DNA of 64,000 nt from Rippkaea orientalis PCC 8801 (lineage in GTDB: Bacteria > Cyanobacteriota > Cyanobacteriia > Cyanobacteriales > Microcystaceae), in NCBI RefSeq assembly GCF_000021805.1, contig NC_011726.1, positions 3,380,097 to 3,444,096 on the forward strand, given 5' to 3'. Below are positions 53,134 to 63,191 of the stretch, in pieces; the stretch's first letter is position 1; every line of letters begins with the position of its first letter. The position numbers were made by a program, and so were the translations under genes. Under the pieces are notes generated by a model. It saw only the letters and a program-made list of their open reading frames with translations, was not told the DNA's origin and did no database searches.

Positions 53134-53155
53134 GGATGCGTTGGGGAACGCATCC
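53134..53155. repeat. GGATGCGTT hairpin repeat, copy 2
   Basis: Perfect 9-bp stem GGATGCGTT/AACGCATCC with a GGGG loop, lying between the HNH gene and menH. Confidence 0.65.
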
Positions 53156-53161
53156 GACGAG

Positions 53162-53659
53162 TTAAATGCCAATTACATATTTACGCCACTCATGATTGAG
53201 ATTGCCTCTGGTGTGCTTAACTAATTCAAAATGGAGACTACTATAGGGACGACGCGGTTGACAGCGTAACATCATATTCGCTTCTTTGGGGGTTCGGTTG
53301 CCTTTTTTGACGTTACAACGGACACAAGCAGCAACTAAGTTTTCCCAGGTATCTCCTCCCCCTCTGGAACGGGGAATAATATGATCGAGGGTTAATTGTT
53401 CTCCACGATAATGACAGTATTGACAAGTGTGACGATCGCGTTCTAAGATGTTACGTCGGGTTAAAGGAATTTCTTTGTAGGGGACTCGAACATAATGACG
53501 CAATCGGATGACCGATGGAAGGGGAAAACCTGAATAAATAAATTGTCCATTGTGTTCAAGTTGCTCCGCTTTCCCTTTGAGCAACAAAACAACCGCCCTT
53601 CGCCAACTGGTAATATTGAGCGGTTCGTAGGAGGCATTGAGTACCAGAACCTTGCCCAT
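53162..53659 (-). CDS. HNH endonuclease
   Basis: A 165-residue HNH nuclease of the stand-alone type common in cyanobacteria. The zinc ribbon is formed by Cys79-x2-Cys82 (HTCQYC) and Cys112-x2-Cys115 (ACVRC). The catalytic motif is LDHIIPRSRGGGDTWENLVA, with His93 and the Asn of the second helix. The N-terminal MGKVLVLNASYEPLNITSWR is the family's characteristic beginning. Cellular target unknown; proposed roles of relatives include DNA repair and host defence. It starts a minus-strand unit with menH. Confidence 0.92.
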   Translation of the reverse strand: MGKVLVLNASYEPLNITSWRRAVVLLLKGKAEQLEHNGQFIYSGFPLPSVIRLRHYVRVPYKEIPLTRRNILERDRHTCQYCHYRGEQLTLDHIIPRSRGGGDTWENLVAACVRCNVKKGNRTPKEANMMLRCQPRRPYSSLHFELVKHTRGNLNHEWRKYVIGI

Positions 53660-53708
53660 AGGCTATACGAGGAATTTTAATCAATTTATGGTCATGATAT
53701 TAACACAG

Positions 53709-54401
53709 TTAGTCAATTTCTGTCTTGTCTTGCCATGACAATTTTTTTTGTATCCCTTGATAACAGTCTTCAACCGATGCACCTTGAGCCATCATTTCCC
53801 CTAAACTCTGATAAGCGTCTTGGTGTTTTTCAATTAAGGTTTTTGCTTGTAAAATTGCCCAACGTTCTTTTTGCTGGTAGTTTTGAGGCAAAATTCCGGC
53901 TAATTTCATCATTTCTCGCAGGATTTGACGATCCTGTTCTCCTCCGATCGCATTGCCATAGATTACCCGTTCTGCTGCAATTCCTGCCATCCAAACGGTG
54001 AAAAATCGCTCGAAAATTAAGGGGGTTTCTTGAACTTTCAGGTCTGATAACAGGGTTAAGTCAAATTTGACCCCTCCGTACCCTATTTGCCCTTGTTTAA
54101 ACGCTTCCCAAGCTGATAAGGTATATCCAGTGACGGGAATGCCTAAACAATAAGCGACTAAAAAATGACCCGCCTCATGGTATATAATGCGCTGTCGTTC
54201 TTGGGGTGAGGCTAATAACCCTAACACTAAAGTTAACCCTTTACTTTGCCAGCTTAAACTATCCACACTCACCAGTCCTAAAATGCCTAGGGTGGCTACC
54301 GCAGGGATAAAGGGTGAGATATGAAAGATGGGACTCAGCAAAGCGGATAAAGTCATCACAAAAACGCTGATGGCTATTAGATTTAATGAAGTTCGCTCCA
54401 T
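53709..54401 (-). CDS. M41-like membrane zinc protease without AAA domain
   Basis: A 230-residue protein with two membrane segments in residues 5-45, and at 75-79 the zinc motif HEAGH in RIIYHEAGHFLVAYCLGIPV. It continues with the FtsH peptidase helices (FTVWMAGIAAERVIYGNAIG, a conserved G-GG-EQDRQ). FtsH has a AAA ATPase between membrane and peptidase parts; here it is missing, so this is an ATP-independent relative. A third metal ligand corresponding to FtsH Asp could be the Asp of GEQDR. Probably acts on thylakoid or plasma-membrane proteins. No operon partner within 50 bases on either side. Confidence 0.78.
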   Translation of the reverse strand: MERTSLNLIAISVFVMTLSALLSPIFHISPFIPAVATLGILGLVSVDSLSWQSKGLTLVLGLLASPQERQRIIYHEAGHFLVAYCLGIPVTGYTLSAWEAFKQGQIGYGGVKFDLTLLSDLKVQETPLIFERFFTVWMAGIAAERVIYGNAIGGEQDRQILREMMKLAGILPQNYQQKERWAILQAKTLIEKHQDAYQSLGEMMAQGASVEDCYQGIQKKLSWQDKTEID

Positions 54402-54607
54402 ATATCAGAAATTTAAGCTCTTATTATCGTACAATTTTTGTCTCTTTTTTTGTTCTATTAAGAACATTATTAGTGAGTCAATTTTAGGTTACTTTGGTGA
54501 TCTTAAAGGAATTTGTGGGAATTTTATAATTACAGCCCTAGGAATCTTCTAGGGGATAGGCTACGATCGCTGGTGGCTGACACTCGATCTTAAAATCTAG
54601 GTGAATT

Positions 54608-55201
54608 ATGGCCAGAATGTTTCCTAACTCTTTCAATTTCCCAGACGTTACAAGTCTTGCTAAAAGCCGTATATATCGGTTATTAAAAAAGAATTTATCT
54701 GACGAGTTTACCATCTTTCATTCAGTTAGGTGGGAAGTGAAAAATTTTAACGGGGAGATACAAGAAAGGAAAACAGATTTTATTATTACTTCTGCTGAGT
54801 TGGGCATTCTAATTTTAGAAGTCAAAGAAGGAGAAATTCACCTCCATAATAATAATTGGTATAGCGATAATAATCAGATTGAAGATCCTTTTTGTCATGC
54901 TTGTGATAGTAAATATAGCCTGTTGAGATTGTTAAAAGATCAACCTTTTTGGTTGAATAAATCCATTGTTATTGGACACGCGGTGGCTTTTCCAGATATG
55001 GTTATAGAAAAAAATTTAGGGTTACACGCCCCCCAAGTGATGATTTTAGACCAACCTCAGTTATTTTGCTTGCAAGATTGGACTAAATCGGTGATGAATC
55101 ATTGGCAAACGGTTGCCGACGAACCAACCGAGTTAGGTTCTGACGCGATCGAAGAGTTGGTTAATCTTTTTCACCGATACTTTTTTACTAATATACGTTA
55201 A
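54608..55201 (+). CDS. NERD-domain protein
   Basis: A 197-residue protein matching the NERD (nuclease-related domain) group. The core reads ERKTDFIITSAELGILILEV, then KEGEI, with the Asp and Glu/Lys of a PD-(D/E)XK-like site. In many bacteria NERD is fused to a helicase or kinase; here it stands alone with a C-terminal helical part of unknown role. ATG 54608 lies 7 bases after the preceding TAGGTG. Immediately upstream is a CCCTAG/CTAGGG stem (54536-54554). Nuclease activity is inferred. Confidence 0.72.
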   Translation: MARMFPNSFNFPDVTSLAKSRIYRLLKKNLSDEFTIFHSVRWEVKNFNGEIQERKTDFIITSAELGILILEVKEGEIHLHNNNWYSDNNQIEDPFCHACDSKYSLLRLLKDQPFWLNKSIVIGHAVAFPDMVIEKNLGLHAPQVMILDQPQLFCLQDWTKSVMNHWQTVADEPTELGSDAIEELVNLFHRYFFTNIR

Positions 55202-55325
55202 TAATGATGAGTCAACATTCTCCATAGCCTTTCCCTAATTGTCGAGGAAAATCATTACAATTTAAGGAAATAAATTCAACTTTTTTGTTATGAAGAATAT
55301 AACTTTAGCCATATTTGGATTGATT

Positions 55326-56681
55326 TTAAACTATCTCACCTGTTAAACTAAAAGCCCGAACCTCAGTAATTTTAACCTTAATTAATCGACCCTTTAATTG
55401 ATTAATATCCCCTTTAAAAAAGGTCAAACGATTTCCTCTGGTTCGTCCCATCACTTGAGTAGAATCTTTGGGGTTTTGATCTTCGACTAATACCTCTTCA
55501 ATGCGTCCTAAATACCGTTGCGATCGTTCGGCGGCTTTTTGTGCCACTAAATGGTTTAATCGTTGTAGGCGATCGCTTTTTACTTCTTCGCTTAATTGAT
55601 TATCCCATAATGCCGCAGGTGTCCCAGGACGGGGAGAATAGGCTGCGGTATTGAGTTGATCAAAACCAATATCCTCGACTAATTTTAACGTATTTTCAAA
55701 CTGTTCTTCCGTTTCCCCAGGAAATCCCACAATAGCATCGGCACTAATGGACGCATCCGGCATATAATCCCGAATTTTATCGATAATTTGCCGATATTTT
55801 TCGTGGGTGTATCCGCGTTTCATCGCTTTTAAAATGTCATTATCTCCCGATTGAAAGGGAATATGAAAATGTTCGCAAACTTTGGATAATTCTTGACAAG
55901 CAGCGATTAGCCGTTCAGTAAAATAACGGGGATGACTGGTGGCAAAACGAATCCGTTCAATCCCTACAACATCGTGAACAGTATACAATAAATCCGTTAA
56001 AGTATGTTGATGTCTTCCGCTTTCAGTTACGCCAGGTAAATCTCGTCCGTAGGCATCAATATTTTGCCCTAGCAAAGTAACTTCTTTATAACCTTGCTTT
56101 CCTAATAGTTCCATCTCGGCTAAAATGGCTTCGGGAGTCCTTGATTGTTCTACCCCTCGAACGTTAGGAACGACACAATAACTACAGCGTTCGTTACAGC
56201 CATAAATTACATTCACCCACGCGGTAATGGTACTATCTCGACGGGGTTTGGTGATATCTTCAATAATATGAATAGGTTCAGTGGCAACGACTTGATTTCC
56301 ATCAAAAACCTGTTGCAAAAGATCTTCTAAACGGTTTGCGTGTTGGGGTCCCATCACTAAATCTAATTCGGGAACTCTTCTTAGGATTTGTTCCCCTTCC
56401 TGCTGTGCCACACAACCCGCTACAATTAGGGTTAAATCGGGGTTTTCGTGTTTGCGTTTTGCCTGTCTTCCTAAATAGGAATAAACCTTTTGTTCGGCAT
56501 TATCCCGAATGGTACAGGTATTATAGAGAATTAAATCGGCTTGATTGGGATCTTCTGACCAAATAAACCCCATATTTTCTAATATACCCGCCATGCGTTC
56601 CGAGTCAGCTTTATTCATCTGACAGCCAAAGGTTGTAATGTGGTAGTGGCGTTGATAATGGGTCATTTTTTTAGGAGTCAT
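55326..56681 (-). CDS. miaB: tRNA-2-methylthio-N6-dimethylallyladenosine synthase
   Basis: Radical SAM enzyme that adds the 2-methylthio group to i6A37 of tRNAs. The 451-residue protein has three N-terminal cluster cysteines (in [27 protein letters not shown] and [10 protein letters not shown]), the radical SAM CxxxCxxC as [16 protein letters not shown] near residue 165, the glycine-rich [12 protein letters not shown], and a TRAM domain at the C-terminus ([20 protein letters not shown]). Either ATG 56681 or ATG 56666 can be the start. It is transcribed alone; bases 56690-56800 upstream hold repeat DNA. Confidence 0.95.
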   Translation of the reverse strand: MTPKKMTHYQRHYHITTFGCQMNKADSERMAGILENMGFIWSEDPNQADLILYNTCTIRDNAEQKVYSYLGRQAKRKHENPDLTLIVAGCVAQQEGEQILRRVPELDLVMGPQHANRLEDLLQQVFDGNQVVATEPIHIIEDITKPRRDSTITAWVNVIYGCNERCSYCVVPNVRGVEQSRTPEAILAEMELLGKQGYKEVTLLGQNIDAYGRDLPGVTESGRHQHTLTDLLYTVHDVVGIERIRFATSHPRYFTERLIAACQELSKVCEHFHIPFQSGDNDILKAMKRGYTHEKYRQIIDKIRDYMPDASISADAIVGFPGETEEQFENTLKLVEDIGFDQLNTAAYSPRPGTPAALWDNQLSEEVKSDRLQRLNHLVAQKAAERSQRYLGRIEEVLVEDQNPKDSTQVMGRTRGNRLTFFKGDINQLKGRLIKVKITEVRAFSLTGEIV

Positions 56682-56694
56682 TAGTCAGTAGTCA

Positions 56695-56762
56695 GTAGGG
56701 GCGGGTTTTTGATAGAAGTTATGATATCAACAAATATACTAGAGAAACCCGCTCTTACAGGA
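56695..56762. repeat. Imperfect inverted repeat upstream of miaB
   Basis: GGGGCGGGTTT at about 56699-56709 faces AAACCCGCTCTTAC at about 56743-56757, separated by an AT-rich spacer. TAGTCAGTAGTCAGTAG-type short repeats flank it on both sides. It resembles the small non-coding repeats of cyanobacterial genomes. Confidence 0.5.
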
Positions 56763-56961
56763 GTTAGTAGTTAGTAGTCGAGGGTAGTCGTTTTTGATAG
56801 TAGACGACCCGTAGTTAAATTATAGCTTAAACGGGATTTATCTCCCATGACCATTGTACAAGATAGGAAGTGTTTGATAGATTAGTTAAGTATCTTAGTC
56901 AGCACGATTGAATTGGAATAGAATAGAAAAAGATAAATAAACCTCACACATTTTAATTAAA

Positions 56962-58281
56962 ATGACACAGCGACTCGGTGGACGTTACGAAATCCTTCAA
57001 GCGTTAGGAAGCGGCAGTTTTGGCAAGACATTTTTAGCCAAAGATAGCCATCTTCCAGGGAGTCCTTTATGTGTGGTTAAGCAATTAAAACCCGAATTGA
57101 GAAATGAAGCAGACCTAGAAATAGCGCGACGGTTATTTAATACGGAAGCTGAGGTTATTCATCAGTTAGGAAGTCACCCCCAAATTCCTCAATTATTCGC
57201 TTACTTTGAACAGGATCAAGAATTTTATTTAGTTCAAGAATTTATTGATGGCCAAGACTTAGATACTGAGTTAACAGCAGGAACAAAACAAGATGAATCT
57301 TATGTCATTCCCTTGTTAAAAGATCTGCTAGGAATACTCAGTTATGTTCATCAAAATAATGTGATTCATCGAGACATTAAACCCAGTAATGTTATCCGTC
57401 GGAAAACCGGTCAATTAGTCTTAATTGATTTTGGTGCAGTGAAACAGATAGGGACGATTATGGGCAAGCCTTCTGGTACAATGTTAAGTACCGTGATGAT
57501 TGGGACACCCGGCTATATGCCCAGTGAACAAAGTGCCGGAAAACCTCGCTTTAGTAGTGATGTTTATGCGGTGGGAATGATGGCAATTCAAGCATTAACA
57601 GGAATCTCTCCCCATGAGTTACCAGAAGATCACAAAACAGGAGAGATTAATTGGCAACATTTAGCCCAAGTTAATGATGATTTAGCAGATATCTTAACTA
57701 AAATGGTGCGCTATGATTGGCGTGAAAGATATCCTTCAGCGATAGAAGTTTTAGAAGCTATTAATGGATTAGAAAAAGAACCATTTCAAGCCACCGAACC
57801 CTCCTTTAAGACTGATCAAAAACCAGAGGAAACAAAAGTAAGTCAAAAATTCCAATCTAAAGCCAGTAAAAAGGGACTTGAAGACTTATTTAGCCCTGGA
57901 GAGTTTAGCAGAAAATTGGATGACTTTTTTGGTGGATTTATCCCACAAAATTCAATGGGGTTTGAAGAATTTGTTAGTGCCTATGATTCAATTTTAAATA
58001 TTACCCCAAAGGATTATTACACTTGGTATAAACGAGGAATTGAGTTAGAAAAATTAGGAAGATATCAGGAAGCGATCGCCTCTTTTGATCAGGTATTAAA
58101 ATTGCAACCAAATTACTATCAAGCTTGGTTTCATAAAGGGAATATTTACCTGATTTTAGAAAGCTATGAAGAAGCCATTAGATCCTATAATAAAGTACTA
58201 GAAATTAACCCAGACTTTCAAGAAGCGATTAATAACCGAAAGATAGCAATGGATGAACTTAGGAGGCAAAGATTCAGATAA
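56962..58281 (+). CDS. Serine/threonine protein kinase with TPR tail
   Basis: A 439-residue Hanks-type kinase (SpkB/PknB-like, soluble). The glycine loop is LGSGSFGKTFLAKD, the catalytic loop HRDIKPSNVI, the metal motif IDFGAVK and the activation-segment end GTPGYMPSEQ, all intact. The kinase domain ends by about residue 270. A Lys/Glu-rich linker follows. Then TPR-type repeats run from 350 to 425 (YYTWYKRGIELEKLGRYQEA and YQAWFHKGNIYLILESYEEA), likely the docking site for partners. No membrane segment. Free-standing gene with its own 280-base upstream region. Substrates unknown. Confidence 0.93.
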   Translation: MTQRLGGRYEILQALGSGSFGKTFLAKDSHLPGSPLCVVKQLKPELRNEADLEIARRLFNTEAEVIHQLGSHPQIPQLFAYFEQDQEFYLVQEFIDGQDLDTELTAGTKQDESYVIPLLKDLLGILSYVHQNNVIHRDIKPSNVIRRKTGQLVLIDFGAVKQIGTIMGKPSGTMLSTVMIGTPGYMPSEQSAGKPRFSSDVYAVGMMAIQALTGISPHELPEDHKTGEINWQHLAQVNDDLADILTKMVRYDWRERYPSAIEVLEAINGLEKEPFQATEPSFKTDQKPEETKVSQKFQSKASKKGLEDLFSPGEFSRKLDDFFGGFIPQNSMGFEEFVSAYDSILNITPKDYYTWYKRGIELEKLGRYQEAIASFDQVLKLQPNYYQAWFHKGNIYLILESYEEAIRSYNKVLEINPDFQEAINNRKIAMDELRRQRFR

Positions 58282-58503
58282 TTAAAGAGTATTTAAGGGT
58301 AGGGTCATAATAATATTATGCCCATCTTATGTTCAATTTCTAGGAAATTTAACCCGATTAAACTCCTAGGAAATTTGTCACAAATAGACTCATTTTAACT
58401 ATCAACCATTCACTTTTAACTATTCACCATTCCCCATTCACTATAAAATAAAGCCAAGCCAATATATCTTATTGCCGTTAAAAGCTGATTCCATCAATAT
58501 TAG

Positions 58504-60150
<1,647 letters not shown>

Positions 60151-60159
60151 TAGAAGTAG

Positions 60160-60180
60160 GGTGGGCAATGCCCACCTTTC
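60160..60180 (+). terminator. Terminator after pgm (GTAGGGTGGGC repeat)
   Basis: Perfect 7-bp stem GGTGGGC/GCCCACC (60160-60166 with 60170-60176), AAT loop, followed by TTTCATTTT. Same repeat as after ppsA. Confidence 0.6.
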
Positions 60181-60193
60181 ATTTTAAAATACT

Positions 60194-60226
60194 AAAGTAG
60201 GGGCGTGGAAACCACGCCCCTACTTT
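60194..60226. repeat. Perfect 15-bp inverted repeat with 3-base loop
   Basis: AAAGTAGGGGCGTGG and CCACGCCCCTACTTT around AAA. Very stable on either strand and flanked by T or A rich DNA, so it could stop transcription from both pgm and the convergent pstB. Confidence 0.8.
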
Positions 60227-60260
60227 GTAGTAAGTACACAAAATTAATTACACAAAAAAT

Positions 60261-60335
60261 GTAGGGTTGGCAATGCCCACAATAATCTCTGGATGAGACT
60301 TTTAGCCTTTTATTGGGCAATGGCCACCGTGCAAT
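60261..60335. repeat. Dispersed repeat, 75-bp long form, second copy
   Basis: Starts GTAGGGTTGGCAATGCCCAC and continues CAATAATCTCT, as in the copy at 17661-17735. The inner part is diverged. Confidence 0.55.
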
Positions 60336-60377
60336 TAATTTTGTTTAAGTACTTATAAGCTCGTACTGAGGACTTCT

Positions 60378-61172
60378 TTAACCAAAGCGTCCACTAACAT
60401 AATCTTTTGTGGATTCTTGAGCAGGATTACTAAAAATCACTTCTGTTTTATCATACTCTACTAAGTAGCCAACTTTACCACTTTTACCCGTTGCTTCTGC
60501 ATTATAAAACGCGGTTAAATCGGATACTCGTGAAGCTTGCTGCATATTGTGGGTAACAATAACAATGGTGTATTCTTGCTTCAATTCGTGAATTAATTCC
60601 TCAATTTTTAGGGTAGAAATGGGATCAAGCGCAGCGCAAGGTTCATCCATTAAAATGATTTCTGGTTTAACAGCAATAGTCCGCGCAATACACAACCGTT
60701 GTTGTTGTCCCCCGGATAAAGCGAGTCCACTTTGCTTGAGTTTATCCTTGGTTTCATCCCAAATAACGGCTTTTTTCAAAGACGTTTCAACTAACTCATC
60801 CATATCTCCTTTAAACCCATTTAATCTTGCCCCAAAAGCAATATTTTCATAGATAGATTTTGGGAAAGGATTGGGTTTTTGAAACACCATTCCGATACGA
60901 CAACGCAAGTCTACGGGGTCTACTTGATTGGCATAAATATCTTTATCTTTGAAGGTAATTTTACCATCAATTCTGGCACTGGGGATGAGATCATTCATGC
61001 GATTTAAGCAACGTAAAACGGTACTTTTTCCACATCCCGACGGTCCAATAAAAGCAACCACTTTGTTTTTAGGAATATCCAAAGAAACATCCCTAACGGC
61101 CAAATTAGATCCATAGAAAACATTGAGGTTTTGGATTCTTACAATCGCTTCAGTCGCAACATCAGTAACCAT
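60378..61172 (-). CDS. pstB: Phosphate ABC transporter ATP-binding protein (second copy)
   Basis: ATPase of the high-affinity phosphate importer PstSCAB. I use ATG 61172 ([20 protein letters not shown]), giving 264 residues; a longer non-ATG frame runs to 61250. Walker A is [10 protein letters not shown], signature [16 protein letters not shown], Walker [13 protein letters not shown], then the PstB-specific [17 protein letters not shown]. It follows another pstB 120 bases upstream. Doubled pstB genes occur in several cyanobacterial pst operons. CSALDP of the other copy is CAALDP here. Confidence 0.95.
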   Translation of the reverse strand: MVTDVATEAIVRIQNLNVFYGSNLAVRDVSLDIPKNKVVAFIGPSGCGKSTVLRCLNRMNDLIPSARIDGKITFKDKDIYANQVDPVDLRCRIGMVFQKPNPFPKSIYENIAFGARLNGFKGDMDELVETSLKKAVIWDETKDKLKQSGLALSGGQQQRLCIARTIAVKPEIILMDEPCAALDPISTLKIEELIHELKQEYTIVIVTHNMQQASRVSDLTAFYNAEATGKSGKVGYLVEYDKTEVIFSNPAQESTKDYVSGRFG

Positions 61173-61212
61173 AATTTTTAGTGTAACTCCTAATTCTTTT
61201 GACACGATTAAT

Positions 61213-61271
61213 ATTAAGTTAGTAGTCAGTCCTTTAGGACTAATTGACAAAGGCTAAAGCCTTGACTACGA
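61213..61271. repeat. Nested inverted repeat between the two pstB genes
   Basis: GTAGTCA (61222-61228) faces TGACTAC (61263-61269); inside are AGTCCTTTAGGACT and AAGGCTAAAGCCTT, each a small dyad. A repeat element inserted in the operon; it might tune expression of the distal pstB. Confidence 0.55.
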
Positions 61272-61290
61272 ACTGATAACTCATTATTTC

Positions 61291-62112
61291 TTAACCAAAC
61301 CGTCCGCTAACATAATCTTTTGTAAATTGTTCGCGGGGATTACCGAAAATCACTTCGGTTTTGTCGTATTCTACAAGATAACCAACCTTACTACCTTTAT
61401 CCGTTGCTTCAGCATTAAAAAAGGCTGTAAAATCCGCTACCCGTGTTGCTTGCTGCATATTATGGGTAACGATAACAATGGTATAATTTTCCTTGAGTTC
61501 GTGCATTAATTCTTCAACTTTTAGGGTTGAAATGGGGTCTAATGCGGAACAAGGTTCGTCCATTAAAACGACTTCTGGTTGTGCAGCGATGGCACGGGCA
61601 ATACATAAACGTTGTTGTTGTCCTCCCGATAAAGCAAAGCCATTTGCTTGTAATTTGTCTTTGACTTCATCCCAAAGGGCAGCCCGTTTTAGGGAGGTTT
61701 CTACTAATTCATCGAGATCCCCTTTATACTGATTAACCCTAGCACCATAGACTACATTATCATAGATCGTTTTGGGGAAAGGATTAGGTTTTTGAAAGAC
61801 CATTCCGATGTATTTTCTGACTTCAATAGGATCAACATCTTTGTCATAAAGGTTTTGTCCGTGATAGCTAATTTTTCCCGTTAAATGGAAGCTATCAATG
61901 AGATCATTGAGTCGATTAAAACATCGTAGGATAGTACTTTTTCCACATCCCGAAGGTCCAATAAAAGCGGTTACTTTGTTTTTGGGAATGGTAAAGGTAA
62001 TATCCCGAACCGCGCGATAATTTCCATAGTAAATATCGACGTTTTCTAGACTAAACACGGTTTCCATCTTGTTAACGTCGCTCACTTCATTAGGCATAAC
62101 TTCATTATCCAT
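61291..62112 (-). CDS. pstB: Phosphate ABC transporter ATP-binding protein (first copy)
   Basis: A 273-residue PstB. Walker [21 protein letters not shown], signature [16 protein letters not shown], Walker [14 protein letters not shown] and [20 protein letters not shown]. About 75% similar by eye to the copy downstream, from which it differs mainly at the N-terminus ([20 protein letters not shown]). It follows pstA by 52 bases that hold ACTATTAAC-type short repeats. Confidence 0.96.
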   Translation of the reverse strand: MDNEVMPNEVSDVNKMETVFSLENVDIYYGNYRAVRDITFTIPKNKVTAFIGPSGCGKSTILRCFNRLNDLIDSFHLTGKISYHGQNLYDKDVDPIEVRKYIGMVFQKPNPFPKTIYDNVVYGARVNQYKGDLDELVETSLKRAALWDEVKDKLQANGFALSGGQQQRLCIARAIAAQPEVVLMDEPCSALDPISTLKVEELMHELKENYTIVIVTHNMQQATRVADFTAFFNAEATDKGSKVGYLVEYDKTEVIFGNPREQFTKDYVSGRFG

Positions 62113-62164
62113 AACTCAATTACCTGATTCAACTATTAACTATTCACTATTACCTATTCACTCA

Positions 62165-63049
62165 TTAATAGGTTTTTTGACGAGTTACCCAACGGGCGGT
62201 TACACTGGTGATTAATACTAATAAAACGAGGATTAATGACCCTGCCCAAGCTAATTCTTGTTGCGGGGCAAAGGGAACGATCGCGTAGTTGTAAACCAGA
62301 ACTGATAAAGTAGCGATGGGTTCAAATAATCCTTTTGGCCAGAAGTTAGAAAATAACGCCGTAAAGATCAACGGGGCAGTTTCTCCAGCAGCGCGGGCAA
62401 TGGATAGGGTGACACCCGTTAAAATCGCCGGAACAGCAGCCGGAAGGACGATTTTTAACACCGTTTGGTAATTATAGGCTCCCAGTCCAAAGGCTGCCCA
62501 ACGCACGTCTTGGGGGACAATTTGCAAGGCCTCATCCGTTGTTCTAATAATGGTTGGTAACATCAACACCGAGAGGGCAACCCCTCCAGCAATGGCAGAA
62601 AATCCGACAATTTGGGTCGAAACCAAGAGCCCATAGGCGAAAATTCCTGCAATAATTGACGGAACCCCACTGAGAACATTTGTTGCAAAGCGAACCCAAC
62701 GAGCGACTTGATTGCCGCCACTAAATTCCGAGAGGTAAACCGCCGCTAAAACACCGATGGGAACTGCGATCGCAGTCCCGATACCTACGGTAAAGAATGT
62801 CCCAATGATAGCATTAGCGATACCTCCTTCGGAGAGTCCCGGCGGGGGAGGTAGCTTAGTAAATAAGTCTAGATTAATTCTAGCAAACCCCTTAATCATG
62901 ACAAAAATGAGGACAGCGAACAGAGGAATTAGGGTAATAATCATACACAACGAAGCGATCGCTGTCCAGAAAGTATCAAAGAGAGCACGGGGGTTTCCTT
63001 GCTTCTTTTTCAGATTTAAACCGATAGTTTCACTACTTAAACTAGCCAT
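62165..63049 (-). CDS. pstA: Phosphate ABC transporter permease PstA
   Basis: A 294-residue inner-membrane permease with six membrane segments, starting with a charged N-terminus and LFDTFWTAIASLCMIITLIP. Family features are GLSEGGIANAIIGTFFTVGI, PIGVLAAVYLSEFSGG, the permease loop (EAL-like) TDEALQIVPQDVRWAAFGLG and ARAAGETAPLIFTALFSNF. Pairs with PstC to form the phosphate channel. It follows pstC by about 140 bases containing a heptamer repeat. Confidence 0.95.
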   Translation of the reverse strand: MASLSSETIGLNLKKKQGNPRALFDTFWTAIASLCMIITLIPLFAVLIFVMIKGFARINLDLFTKLPPPPGLSEGGIANAIIGTFFTVGIGTAIAVPIGVLAAVYLSEFSGGNQVARWVRFATNVLSGVPSIIAGIFAYGLLVSTQIVGFSAIAGGVALSVLMLPTIIRTTDEALQIVPQDVRWAAFGLGAYNYQTVLKIVLPAAVPAILTGVTLSIARAAGETAPLIFTALFSNFWPKGLFEPIATLSVLVYNYAIVPFAPQQELAWAGSLILVLLVLITSVTARWVTRQKTY

Positions 63050-63154
63050 GGATTTTCATAAGTAAACAGGTTAATGAAGTCCCTAGGGGCTTAATATTGG
63101 TTGTGTTGAGAAAGGAGGAGGAGTGTAGGAATATAGCAAGGCTATCTCTGAAAA

Positions 63155-63189
63155 CTATTCCCTATTCCCTATTCCCTATTCCCTATTCC
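63155..63189. repeat. Heptamer tandem repeat (CTATTCC x5)
   Basis: Five exact copies of CTATTCC between pstC and pstA. This is the short tandemly repeated repetitive (STRR) type known from cyanobacterial intergenic regions. The copy number may vary between strains. Confidence 0.85.
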
Positions 63190-63191
63190 CT

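Noticed and set aside
63155-63189. Tandem heptamers as a CRISPR-like array
   Set aside because: Units are 7 bp without spacers; this is a simple STRR repeat.
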